This document shows, piece by piece, positions 54,328-62,394 of a DNA stretch of 64,000 bases. Source of the stretch: an uncultured Dokdonia sp. (GTDB lineage Bacteria > Bacteroidota > Bacteroidia > Flavobacteriales > Flavobacteriaceae). Below the pieces are notes generated by a model. That model was not told the DNA's origin, did no database searches, and saw nothing but the letters and a program-made list of their open reading frames with translations. The stretch covers positions 225,636 through 289,635 of the forward strand of contig NZ_CANLNH010000006.1 in the NCBI RefSeq assembly GCF_947492535.1, written 5' to 3'. Position 1 is the stretch's first letter; each line of letters starts with the position of its first letter. The translations under genes were made by a program, and so were the position numbers.

Positions 54328-54415
54328 CGCTTTCACGCCTGCCTCCCGGTAGGTAGGAAAGCGAACTTGTGAGATTTAACACCAAAGGAAGAGCAAAGTG
54401 ATAAAGCATAATATA
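54328..54415. repeat. Composite repeat whose 16-bp palindrome is split by a 20-bp palindrome
   Basis: CGCTTTCACG (54328-54337), then CCTGCCTCCCGGTAGGTAGG (54338-54357), then AAAGCG (54358-54363). Removing the middle 20 bp restores CGCTTTCACGAAAGCG. It continues with AACTTGTGAGATTT and AGAGCAAAGTGATAAAGC as in the element at 23668. Confidence 0.8.
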
Positions 54416-54462
54416 TATCATTTTAATACCACAACCACTCCCCTTTTCTATTTCTAAACAGC

Positions 54463-54470
54463 TACATTTG
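54463..54470 (+). promoter_or_regulatory. Putative -7 box TACATTTG, possibly leaderless gene
   Basis: Exact TAnnTTTG ending 4 bp before the GTG start of the MFS gene, so transcription would begin at or next to the start codon. Confidence 0.4.
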
Positions 54471-54474
54471 CACT

Positions 54475-55686
54475 GTGCAAAAACAGAAGAAATCTCAATT
54501 TGAATTTGTCACTTTGATGGCATCATTAATGTCTATTGCAGCCCTAGCATTAGATGCCTTACTACCTGCTTTAGATACGATTGGTGTTGTGATTGGCATC
54601 AAGGAAAGTGTTGATAACCAACTACTCGTTGTTGCTATTTTTTTAGGTTTAGGTGTGGGACCACTTTTCTTTGGTCCATATTCAGATAGTATAGGGCGTA
54701 AACCGATTGTTTATATGGGGTTTACCATATTTATTATTGCAAGTTTCATATGTGTATATGCGCAAAGTCTAGAAGTCATGTTGATAGGTCGTGTATTACA
54801 AGGTATAGGCTTAGCAGCTCCAAGAACGATTAGTATTGCTATTATACGAGATATGTATAGTGGTGATTATATGGCGCGTATTATGTCTTTTATTACCGTG
54901 GTGTTTATTCTGGTTCCCGTAATTGCACCAGCATTAGGAAAGCTTATTATGACACAATATGATTGGCAAAGTATTTTTTATGTCCAAGTGATCTTTAGTA
55001 TTATTGTAGGTATCTGGTTTTGGCGTAGACAGCCCGAAACGCTTACAAGTTCAAATAAAATCCCATTTTCTGGAGCTTCATTTATAGACGGTTTTAAAGA
55101 GGTTGTTTCACAGAAATCCACCATGGCGTATACGATTATCTCTGGATTTGTCGTTGGGTCATTTTTAGTGTATTTAAGTGCTTCTCAGCAAATATTCGAA
55201 TTGCAATATGGATTAAAAGAAGAGTTCCCGTATATATTTGCAGCAACAGCCCTGTCTATTGGGTCGGCGATATATCTTAATGGAACCTTAGTACTTCGGT
55301 TTGGGATGAAACGCTTGGTTAATACAGCATTGGTTGCTTACTTTTTTATTTCGTTATTATATGTAGTACTATTTTCATCAGGTATGAATCCTCCCGTAGG
55401 TGTATTAATAGGGTTCTTTTGTGCTCAGTTTATTGCTATAGGGTTCTTATTTGGAAATATACGTGCATTGGCTATGGAGCCATTAGGTCATATCGCAGGA
55501 ATGGCAGCAGCAATTACTGGATTTATTTCTACGATGATGGCTGTTCCAATCAGTATTTTCATTGGAAGCTTTGTAAAAACATCTTCCCTCCCATTATTTA
55601 TAGGGTTTACTATTGCTGGAGCAATATCTATAGGAATTATTGGATTGCTACATAATCATAAAAAGAATAGTATAGTGACTTCGTAG
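54475..55686 (+). CDS. Bcr/CflA-type MFS drug exporter
   Basis: A 403-residue inner membrane transporter with twelve hydrophobic segments. The Bcr/CflA subfamily is indicated by FVTLMASLMSIAALALDALL in helix 1 with its Asp, and by the loop 2-3 motif GPYSDSIGRKP and helix 4 GRVLQGIG. It probably exports drugs or metabolites with proton antiport. GTG 54475 is taken as the start because the next ATG (codon 14) would remove the beginning of helix 1. Confidence 0.9.
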   Translation: MQKQKKSQFEFVTLMASLMSIAALALDALLPALDTIGVVIGIKESVDNQLLVVAIFLGLGVGPLFFGPYSDSIGRKPIVYMGFTIFIIASFICVYAQSLEVMLIGRVLQGIGLAAPRTISIAIIRDMYSGDYMARIMSFITVVFILVPVIAPALGKLIMTQYDWQSIFYVQVIFSIIVGIWFWRRQPETLTSSNKIPFSGASFIDGFKEVVSQKSTMAYTIISGFVVGSFLVYLSASQQIFELQYGLKEEFPYIFAATALSIGSAIYLNGTLVLRFGMKRLVNTALVAYFFISLLYVVLFSSGMNPPVGVLIGFFCAQFIAIGFLFGNIRALAMEPLGHIAGMAAAITGFISTMMAVPISIFIGSFVKTSSLPLFIGFTIAGAISIGIIGLLHNHKKNSIVTS

Positions 55687-55687
55687 A

Positions 55688-55915
55688 CTATAACTTCCGA
55701 ATACGTTCTTTAAGGATACCAGCATTAATGAGAAATACGACACCACTAATAGCAAGCGCTAAACCAAGTATCCCTCCTCCTATCCAATACAAAGCATCTA
55801 TTGCTTGATGTTTCCAATGTCCCGCTTCAGAGATAAGTGAAAGTCCGCTACCTAAAAACAAAGCTCCAACGCTACCATAGAACCACCATTGTTTTTTTAG
55901 TTGTTTCTTTTCCAT
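55688..55915 (-). CDS. Small two-helix membrane protein
   Basis: A 75-residue protein with two hydrophobic helices (VGALFLGSGLSLIS, IGGGILGLALAISGVVFLI) and charged ends. No family recognised. It is the last gene of a minus-strand operon with the two genes that follow in coordinate order (gaps 9 and 10 bp), and converges with the MFS gene, whose stop is 1 bp away. Confidence 0.65.
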   Translation of the reverse strand: MEKKQLKKQWWFYGSVGALFLGSGLSLISEAGHWKHQAIDALYWIGGGILGLALAISGVVFLINAGILKERIRKL

Positions 55916-55924
55916 AATATAGGA

Positions 55925-57250
55925 TTATTGTTTCCAAAAAGAGAGGTCAAACCACTGCCAGTCACGTTCAGAATTATTTTTAAATTTCTGATGTAAGATA
56001 AGCTCTAAATAGTGTTTTTTATTAGCAAGTTTTGAGATATCTATATAAGTGATATATCCATCTTCATTAGTTTTTGGATGTCTATATCTAGCCCATTCGA
56101 TATTAGAAATAGTTACAGTATCGATCTTGACTTTAAACAAGTCATTGATTGATTTTTGCCAATTAACCGCATTGACTAATTCAAAAGAATCTATAGCTTT
56201 TCTAGTAGGCAATAATGGGTATTTTTGTTTTACATCGTAATGCGCATAACGATCTTTTAAATAATAATCAAAATCACTCCATGATACGATAAATAATTGG
56301 AGATAATCATCTGTGATAATTTCACTTTGGATGGCTCCTTTAAACACTTTACTTCCTTTAGATAAATTACTTACGTAATTATTATAAGTAGTTTCTGGAG
56401 CTCCGACTGCATTATACATTTCTCTATCATCAAAAAGTGAAAAACTGAAAGCCGCATTACTATTATAAAAACTCCCAATAGAACTAGCAGCAGCTACAAT
56501 AGCTATAAAAAGATAGGCAACAATAAAACTACTCAGTAGCCATTTATTGGTATTAGTACGCAATACAAGAAACTCTCTTTGTATAAAGTAGGACAATGTA
56601 ATAATGGAAAAGAAACGTATAATAACGCTCTTAAATTTCGCTATGAAAGGATACTTGTCGTTCTTTTTTCGTAATAAAATAGTATCCAATACTCCTATTT
56701 GAATAAGTATAAGTACAAATGCTAGTATATAAATAAATAAAGGAGAGTCAATGATAGAATAATCATCTGAAAACAAACCTAACACCCATATAATTGAAGA
56801 AATGGTAATGAATAGGCTAATGGATAAAAACCCTAATAAAACAGCAAATGAGAAACTGAGGTTACACCATTTTTCTAATAACAATAAACGCTCTGAGGCA
56901 GTGGGTTTTGTTTTTAATGTTTCTTTATAATTTTTTGTTCCAATAAGACGATTATAATTAATATCATCAGGAAACCAAAAGGAAATACCTAAATATCCTA
57001 ACCATACAGCTCTGAGAAATAAATTTGCAGCAAATCCTATTAATAAAATTTTAGTGATTGTGAACGAACCAAACAGTAAAATAATTTTAATTGTGGTCAG
57101 ATCGGTTATCGCATAATTATCTACAAAAAAGTCTTGGAGTATTTTATCACTAGTAAACAGACCATATAAGATTCCTCCAGCAATAAGCATTTCGATTTGC
57201 CAGCTTTGGTACCGATATTGTGTGATATGCTCTGGAGTATTCTTATCCAT
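55925..57250 (-). CDS. Polytopic membrane protein of unknown function
   Basis: A 441-residue inner membrane protein with about six hydrophobic segments in the first 260 residues (for example IKIILLFGSFTITKILLIGF) and a soluble C-terminal part of about 170 residues. I do not recognise the family. It sits between a Dabb-domain lipoprotein and a two-helix protein in one operon. Confidence 0.65.
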   Translation of the reverse strand: MDKNTPEHITQYRYQSWQIEMLIAGGILYGLFTSDKILQDFFVDNYAITDLTTIKIILLFGSFTITKILLIGFAANLFLRAVWLGYLGISFWFPDDINYNRLIGTKNYKETLKTKPTASERLLLLEKWCNLSFSFAVLLGFLSISLFITISSIIWVLGLFSDDYSIIDSPLFIYILAFVLILIQIGVLDTILLRKKNDKYPFIAKFKSVIIRFFSIITLSYFIQREFLVLRTNTNKWLLSSFIVAYLFIAIVAAASSIGSFYNSNAAFSFSLFDDREMYNAVGAPETTYNNYVSNLSKGSKVFKGAIQSEIITDDYLQLFIVSWSDFDYYLKDRYAHYDVKQKYPLLPTRKAIDSFELVNAVNWQKSINDLFKVKIDTVTISNIEWARYRHPKTNEDGYITYIDISKLANKKHYLELILHQKFKNNSERDWQWFDLSFWKQ

Positions 57251-57260
57251 TTCTATAGTA

Positions 57261-57662
57261 CTACTTTAGTATGGTTTCACTATCGTATACCAATACTTTA
57301 GACCATAAATGAGAAGACTCGGCTATAAATTGTTTATGTGCCGGTTCATCTTGGTATTGATCTTGTGCAGCTTTATCTTTAAAGGTAAGTAATAAACTAT
57401 AAGTATAGCTATTATCAATAACGTCTCTATTAGTTGCCGCGGGAACACCTATATGCTTTGTAGTAATATAAGGTGATTGATTAATAAAATTACTAAGAGA
57501 AGCTTCAAAAGCTTTTCTATCATCTGTATTATCTGGGTTATGGAGCCAGAAATAAACAGTATGAGCAAAATCACCCGGAATTGGCATAGAAGTAGTATTC
57601 GTTTGGTTAGAACAACTTGAGATCATGAGACTAATAAAAAATAGGGTAAAAAGTTTTTTCAT
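57261..57662 (-). CDS. Dabb-domain (stress-responsive A/B barrel) lipoprotein
   Basis: A 133-residue lipoprotein (lipobox MISSCSN). The rest is a Dabb ferredoxin-like barrel: FAHTVYFWLHNPDNTDDRKA, SYTYSLLLTFKDKAAQDQYQ and PAHKQFIAE. Dabb proteins are small dimeric barrels with varied or unknown activities. First gene of the operon with the membrane proteins at 55925 and 55688. Confidence 0.85.
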   Translation of the reverse strand: MKKLFTLFFISLMISSCSNQTNTTSMPIPGDFAHTVYFWLHNPDNTDDRKAFEASLSNFINQSPYITTKHIGVPAATNRDVIDNSYTYSLLLTFKDKAAQDQYQDEPAHKQFIAESSHLWSKVLVYDSETILK

Positions 57663-57740
57663 TTTTGATTTTTATGATTTCGTGCATCTAATGTAGTACT
57701 TTTATAATTTTAACCCGCATTCTGTATTTGAAAATTCATT

Positions 57741-58253
57741 ATGAAAGTAACGATCATATCCTGTATATTCCTATTTACACTTGTTAGTAAAGCGCAACAA
57801 ATTACTATACAAGAAGATAAAGCAAAAATTCATTTTACCTTTATAGACCAAGATGTAGAAGGGGAATTAAGTGATTTTAAATTTACAGGAGGTATTGATT
57901 TAAATGCTGTTGAAACGGCGGTTATAGCTGGATCTGTTGCTACAGAAACTATAGATACTAATAATTGGCTACGAAGTAGACATTTACGAAGTAAGAAATA
58001 CTTTTCTGCCAAAGAATATCCACGTATTTCTTTTAAAAGCAACAAGATTACTCCTACGGCTAGTGGTTTTCGCGTAAGCGGACAACTCTCCATTAAAGGT
58101 AGTACTCAAACAATTACTTGGGATTTTACAATTCAGGGAAATAACCTAATAGGAACTGCTTCTATCAATACACATGATTTTAATATCAACGTATATGATG
58201 AAAAATCACGTAATGAAGTAACCATTAAAATTATACTGCCATATACAAAATAA
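57741..58253 (+). CDS. YceI-like exported protein
   Basis: A 170-residue protein with signal peptide ending SKAQ and a shortened YceI-type beta-barrel: IHFTFIDQDVEGELSDFKF at the start, LRSKKYFSAKEYPRISFKSN in the centre and GQLSIKGSTQTITWDF near the end. It is a distant paralogue of the protein at 3350. Its stop is 1 bp from the stop of the convergent DUF1223 gene, so there is no room for a separate terminator. Confidence 0.85.
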   Translation: MKVTIISCIFLFTLVSKAQQITIQEDKAKIHFTFIDQDVEGELSDFKFTGGIDLNAVETAVIAGSVATETIDTNNWLRSRHLRSKKYFSAKEYPRISFKSNKITPTASGFRVSGQLSIKGSTQTITWDFTIQGNNLIGTASINTHDFNINVYDEKSRNEVTIKIILPYTK

Positions 58254-58254
58254 T

Positions 58255-58980
58255 TTATAGTGAGGCTGTTACGGCATCAATAATACCAACATTAGATTTT
58301 GTAGCATAGGCTACTATCGAGAGTTGGTCTGTAGGTTGTATCCAATCTGGAAGTTGCAATAGAATTTGTCCATTTGTTGCATACCTATGTAACGTCTGTT
58401 CTGCCACTACGATATGTGTATTCTTCAAAGTTCTATTTCTATTTTCTCCTCGTTTTACTTGTGTTACTTTTTCGTTTATCGTCACAACAAATGTAAGTTC
58501 ATTGGCAGTATTTGTCGTTGCTATTTTATAATCTACAGAAACCGTGTTACCATTTTGTTTTGCTTCACTAATCGTTAACGCTATAGGCTGCGAGATGCTG
58601 TTTTTACTATTCAATACATTATAAATAGTAGTTCTATCAGAGCCTGTATAATGTGAACGTCCATTAATTACTGCCTGGGGTGTGTATACACTACGTGATC
58701 TAAATTTTTCGGCATAGGTATATTGTTTCTGTGTAAATCCCTTAGTTGCAAAAGGATCTTTCCACCCTATATAATCCCAATAATCCACATGATAGGAAAG
58801 TGTAATGACATTCTCTCCATATGTGCTTTTAATTTCTTCCAGTAATGCATCTGCTGGAGGGCAACTACTACATCCTTGTGATGTAAATAGCTCTATTACC
58901 GTAGGCGTATTTTGAGCATATAAAATGGTTTGAAGTAAGAGAGTAAAAAGCAATAAAAGTTTTTGAAAGACACGCATCAT
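58255..58980 (-). CDS. DUF1223 thioredoxin-like exported protein
   Basis: A 241-residue exported protein with signal peptide ending LYAQ. The DUF1223 signature is FTSQGCSSCPPADALL with a CxxC-like C37-S-S-C40 in a thioredoxin fold, followed by ITLSYHVDYWDYIGWKDPF and YTPQAVINGR. The C-terminal part is a beta domain. Function unproven; a redox role in the periplasm is inferred from the Cys pair. Confidence 0.9.
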   Translation of the reverse strand: MMRVFQKLLLLFTLLLQTILYAQNTPTVIELFTSQGCSSCPPADALLEEIKSTYGENVITLSYHVDYWDYIGWKDPFATKGFTQKQYTYAEKFRSRSVYTPQAVINGRSHYTGSDRTTIYNVLNSKNSISQPIALTISEAKQNGNTVSVDYKIATTNTANELTFVVTINEKVTQVKRGENRNRTLKNTHIVVAEQTLHRYATNGQILLQLPDWIQPTDQLSIVAYATKSNVGIIDAVTASL

Positions 58981-59028
58981 AATTCTTTTTGCTTATGTAT
59001 GTCTTTAGAAAGACATATGCCTTACGCT

Positions 59029-59070
59029 ATAAACAAAAAAACCTGATAGTTATCAGGTTTTTTTGTTTAT
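59029..59070. terminator. Long symmetric terminator hairpin
   Basis: A 20-bp perfect inverted repeat (ATAAACAAAAAAACCTGATA and its complement) with a 2-nt centre. It lies just past the stop of the 59083 gene and before the DUF1223 gene on the same strand. Confidence 0.85.
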
Positions 59071-59082
59071 AATACGTTTTAC

Positions 59083-59463
59083 TTAAAAACTCGGCTTGGG
59101 AGTTCCTTCGGCACTACTTTTTTGGAGAGTAGGTTGTTTAAACAATGATTTATTGCTAGATATACTCGTAAGTGTTTCTCTTATTACTTTACGTTGTTGT
59201 TCTGTAAAGAATGTATCCATATTTACATCTTCAATATTCATTGCTAATGCTTCTTTCCTAAAGCCTTTGGTTTTTGATTTCACAGTATATATGACATACG
59301 TTTTTAAAAACGTTTTCTGAGTTTCAGAAAAATTAGTTTTAGATGTGATTGTTGCTAATTGTGTATCAATTACTTTTTTTACTTGTTCAGAAGAAGCAAT
59401 ACTTTGTGCTTGAACAGAAACATACGCTAGACAGCCTATGACTACTAATATAACTTTTTTCAT
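59083..59463 (-). CDS. Small exported protein of unknown function
   Basis: A 126-residue protein with signal peptide ending SVQAQ. The mature part is helical and basic (VKKVIDTQLATITSKTNFSE, DTFFTEQQRKVIRETL). No family recognised. It has its own terminator. Confidence 0.65.
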   Translation of the reverse strand: MKKVILVVIGCLAYVSVQAQSIASSEQVKKVIDTQLATITSKTNFSETQKTFLKTYVIYTVKSKTKGFRKEALAMNIEDVNMDTFFTEQQRKVIRETLTSISSNKSLFKQPTLQKSSAEGTPKPSF

Positions 59464-59548
59464 AATGTAGGTACTTATAATTTGGGTGTTGTAAATATAG
59501 TAAAATATTATGTATTTGGTTTTTAATGTGTTTTTTTGAGTACGATTT

Positions 59549-59568
59549 CCTACCTACCGACAGGCAGG
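59549..59568. repeat. 20-bp palindrome family member (imperfect)
   Basis: CCTACCTACCGACAGGCAGG, same length as the copies at 39475 and 54338. Flanks TACGATTT and CGAGAAAT are themselves nearly complementary. Confidence 0.7.
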
Positions 59569-59762
59569 CGAGAAATAATATGCCTAATATATCAAAGTTG
59601 CGTGCGTATACTAAAACAAATGAAACATCTTAAATTATTTAGACGTAGATTTTTATATTTACCTTCTTAGAGAAAGAAAAAATAGAGAAGTCTCATCAAA
59701 ATATAGAAAGGATTCCTAGTAATCAAAATCTAATCTTTATTTTAGTAGTGAAAATAGTATTT

Positions 59763-60407
59763 ATGAAGAATTTCTTTTTATGCATGATTTTATCTTTAGC
59801 ATTCTCAACGATAGGAGCGCAAAATCTTGCAGTTTTAAAATATAAAGGAGGCGGAGATTGGTATTCTAACCCTACTTCCCTACCCAATCTCATTGCATTT
59901 TGTAATGAAAATATTCATACCGCAATGAATGAGCAACCCGATACTGTAGATCCTGGAAGTATAGATCTGTTTCAGTATCCTTTAGTACATATGACAGGTC
60001 ATGGGAATGTATTTTTTACAGATGAAGAAGCAGAAAACTTACGTAATTATTTACAAAGTGGTGGTTTTTTACATATAGATGATAATTATGGAATGCATGA
60101 ATACTTACCTAAAGAACTTAAAAAGATATTTCCAAATCAAGAGCTTGTAGAACTTCCTGCCTCTCATCCTATTTTTAGTGCCGCTTTTAAATTCTCACAG
60201 GGACTCCCAAAAATTCATGAGCACGATGGAAAACGTCCACAAGCTTTAGGATTATATGCTAATAATAGATTGGTTGTGTTATTTACAACAGAGAGTGATC
60301 TAGGTGATGGCTGGGAAGATACAGAAGTACACAATGATCCTGAATCTGTAAGGCAAAAGGCACTACAAATGGGCGCCAATATTGTTAAATATGCTTTTGA
60401 AAATTAA
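59763..60407 (+). CDS. DUF4159 exported protein
   Basis: A 214-residue protein from ATG 59763, which directly opens the signal peptide (ending IGAQ); a GTG 15 bp upstream is possible. DUF4159 is shown by AVLKYKGGGDWYSNPTSLPN, YPLVHMTGHGNVFFTDEEAE and LHIDDNYGM, with EHDGKRPQALGLY and RLVVLFTTESDLGDGWED near the end. The family has a glutamine-amidotransferase-like fold with no known reaction. It begins a same-strand run to 63575; the next gene is 2 bp away. Confidence 0.88.
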   Translation: MKNFFLCMILSLAFSTIGAQNLAVLKYKGGGDWYSNPTSLPNLIAFCNENIHTAMNEQPDTVDPGSIDLFQYPLVHMTGHGNVFFTDEEAENLRNYLQSGGFLHIDDNYGMHEYLPKELKKIFPNQELVELPASHPIFSAAFKFSQGLPKIHEHDGKRPQALGLYANNRLVVLFTTESDLGDGWEDTEVHNDPESVRQKALQMGANIVKYAFEN

Positions 60408-60409
60408 AG

Positions 60410-60745
60410 ATGAAATTATACTTTTATTGTAGTTCCTGTCAAAAAGAAAATAGTTTTAAAACCAAAGCTAGAGATCGTTTTGAACTTCAAAAAGAACGAG
60501 GGAATGAAATCTCTGAACGTTGTAAAAAATGTGGAACCGTCGTAAAACGGCGTATTAATAGAGTTCATGCTAAACCAAATGCATTTATGATATTAGGAGG
60601 TTTAGCTATTAGTGCAATTGCAACAATATTACTATGGAATTTAGGATGGATAGCCTCACTCACATTTAGTATTCCATTTATAGCTTGGAGAACAGAAGAA
60701 AAAAAAGCGAGTGCCTTTAATAAAGTGATGGTTTCTGATGGATAA
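60410..60745 (+). CDS. Zinc-ribbon membrane protein of unknown function
   Basis: A 111-residue protein. The N-terminus has two Cys pairs (CSSC at 7-10 and CKKC at 38-41) that form a zinc ribbon, followed by basic RRINRVHAKPN and two hydrophobic helices (FMILGGLAISAIATILLW, IASLTFSIPFIAW). It overlaps the TrmH-like gene by 8 bp, so co-translation is likely. Confidence 0.75.
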   Translation: MKLYFYCSSCQKENSFKTKARDRFELQKERGNEISERCKKCGTVVKRRINRVHAKPNAFMILGGLAISAIATILLWNLGWIASLTFSIPFIAWRTEEKKASAFNKVMVSDG

Positions 60746-61241
60746 TAACCAACTCACACATGATCATCACATAACGAAAGTTGTTGATAGAGAAATTATA
60801 CTCGCCTGTGATCATGTGAAAGGCCCTGCAAATATAGGAGGTATCTTCAGGCTTGCAGATGCTTTCCAGGTATCAGAGATTCTGTTTTTTGGCTCTGATA
60901 TAGATATAAAAAGTAATAGACTTAAACGAACTGCTAGAAATACACAACGTAGTATACGCTTTCGCGAAAGCGGAAACCTAAAGGAAAGTTTAGAAGATTT
61001 TCATCGTGAGTCATACCTTAGTATTGCACTCGAAATCACATCACAAAGTACTCCCATTCAAGAATTTGATGTTACCATTTCTAATAAGATCGTTTTAGTG
61101 ATAGGTGATGAAAATCATGGAATTTCTACTCCTATTTTAGAAACAGTACACCATACCCTTCACATACCCATGTATGGTGATAATAGTAGTATGAATGTAG
61201 CACAAGCTACTGCAATTGCCTTATATGCATTGAGATCTTAG
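60738..61241 (+). CDS. TrmH/SpoU-family RNA 2'-O-methyltransferase
   Basis: A 167-residue SPOUT methyltransferase. The three family motifs are present: GPANIGGIFRLADAF, VLVIGDENHGIS and IPMYGDNSSMNVAQATAIALY, which form the SAM-binding trefoil knot. There is no extra N-terminal substrate-binding domain, so the RNA target (tRNA or rRNA) cannot be told. A 16-bp palindrome encodes RFRES at residues 74-78. Confidence 0.9.
   Translation: MDNNQLTHDHHITKVVDREIILACDHVKGPANIGGIFRLADAFQVSEILFFGSDIDIKSNRLKRTARNTQRSIRFRESGNLKESLEDFHRESYLSIALEITSQSTPIQEFDVTISNKIVLVIGDENHGISTPILETVHHTLHIPMYGDNSSMNVAQATAIALYALRS
60957..60972. repeat. 16-bp palindrome inside a coding region
   Basis: Perfect copy in the RNA methyltransferase gene, read as RFRES, the same frame as the copy at 2951. 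Confidence 0.9.
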
Positions 61242-61305
61242 TAACAAATTACAAGGAGTTACGTCAAATCCATATGACATCAATCAAATTGTTATATTTA
61301 TAGAA

Positions 61306-62394
61306 ATGAAATCAAACACAATCACTTACGGAATATTACGAGCTATTGGTATTTTAGCAGGTATACTCTTATTACTTTACTTTTTATACGCTATACGTAG
61401 TGTGTTGACATACATAGTTGTAGCGGCAGTCATCTCACTTATTGGTAGACCTATTATTCGTTTTCTAAGAAGACGCTTAAAATTCAAAAATGGATTGGCT
61501 GTTGGATTTACAATGCTCATTATTTTTGGCGTATTATTCGGAGTGATGGCTATGTTTATTCCACTTATAGCTGAACAAGGTCAAAATTTATCCTTATTAA
61601 ATTTAGATAGTTTAAAAGATGATTTATCATCTCTGTTTAATCAGATAAATACGTATTTTTCAGATAGAAATATTGATCTCTTCAAAACATTAGAGAGTAT
61701 GGATTTAGGCTCTACATTTAGTTTTGGTGCCATTCCAAATTTATTGAATGGTGTGTTAGGAGCTCTTGGCTCATTGAGTATTGGCTTGTTTTCTGTAATT
61801 TTTATTACGTTCTTTTTACTAAAAGATAGTGCCCTACTCCACCAAGGTATTATGACGTTTGTAAAAGATAATAATGAATATCGTGCAACACAATCGTTTA
61901 ATAAAATCAAGGATTTATTATCTCGTTATTTCTTAGGCCTTTTACTTCAAATTTTAGTACTATTTATACTTTATACTATTATTCTACTTGTATTTGGAAT
62001 TGAAAATGCCATCGTCATTGCATTTTTATGTGCATTACTCAATTTAATCCCATATGTAGGGCCATTAATCGGTGGAGTGATTATGATGGTTTTATCTATG
62101 TCTAGTAACCTAGGTGCCGATTTTCAAGCTGTTATTCTCCCAACAACTATTAAGGTGATGGTCTGCTATCTTATTGCACAACTTATTGATAATTTTATAA
62201 GTCAACCATTTATTTTTAGTAATAGCGTAAAGTCACATCCGCTAGAGATATTTCTTATTATCATTATAGCTGGACTCTTATTTGGCGTTGTAGGAATGAT
62301 CGTTGCCATTCCAGTATACACTGCATTAAAGGTGATCGCCAAAGAGTTTGTTCCTGATATAAAAATTGTTCAAAAGCTCACCAAGGACTTATAA
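61306..62394 (+). CDS. AI-2E/PerM-family transporter
   Basis: A 362-residue membrane protein of the AI-2 exporter/PerM family: an N-terminal pair of helices with RSVLTYIVVAAVISLIGRPI, a central soluble stretch, and the later helices with FLCALLNLIPYVGPLIGG, the family signature, and PLEIFLIIIIAGLLFG. Substrates of most members are uncertain (ions or small metabolites). Stop and start overlap with the methyltransferase gene (TAATG). Confidence 0.9.
   Translation: MKSNTITYGILRAIGILAGILLLLYFLYAIRSVLTYIVVAAVISLIGRPIIRFLRRRLKFKNGLAVGFTMLIIFGVLFGVMAMFIPLIAEQGQNLSLLNLDSLKDDLSSLFNQINTYFSDRNIDLFKTLESMDLGSTFSFGAIPNLLNGVLGALGSLSIGLFSVIFITFFLLKDSALLHQGIMTFVKDNNEYRATQSFNKIKDLLSRYFLGLLLQILVLFILYTIILLVFGIENAIVIAFLCALLNLIPYVGPLIGGVIMMVLSMSSNLGADFQAVILPTTIKVMVCYLIAQLIDNFISQPFIFSNSVKSHPLEIFLIIIIAGLLFGVVGMIVAIPVYTALKVIAKEFVPDIKIVQKLTKDL

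Noticed and set aside
58066..58081. TTTTCGCGTAAGCG in the second YceI gene as another palindrome copy
   Set aside because: Several mismatches to the 16-mer; it may be ordinary coding sequence.
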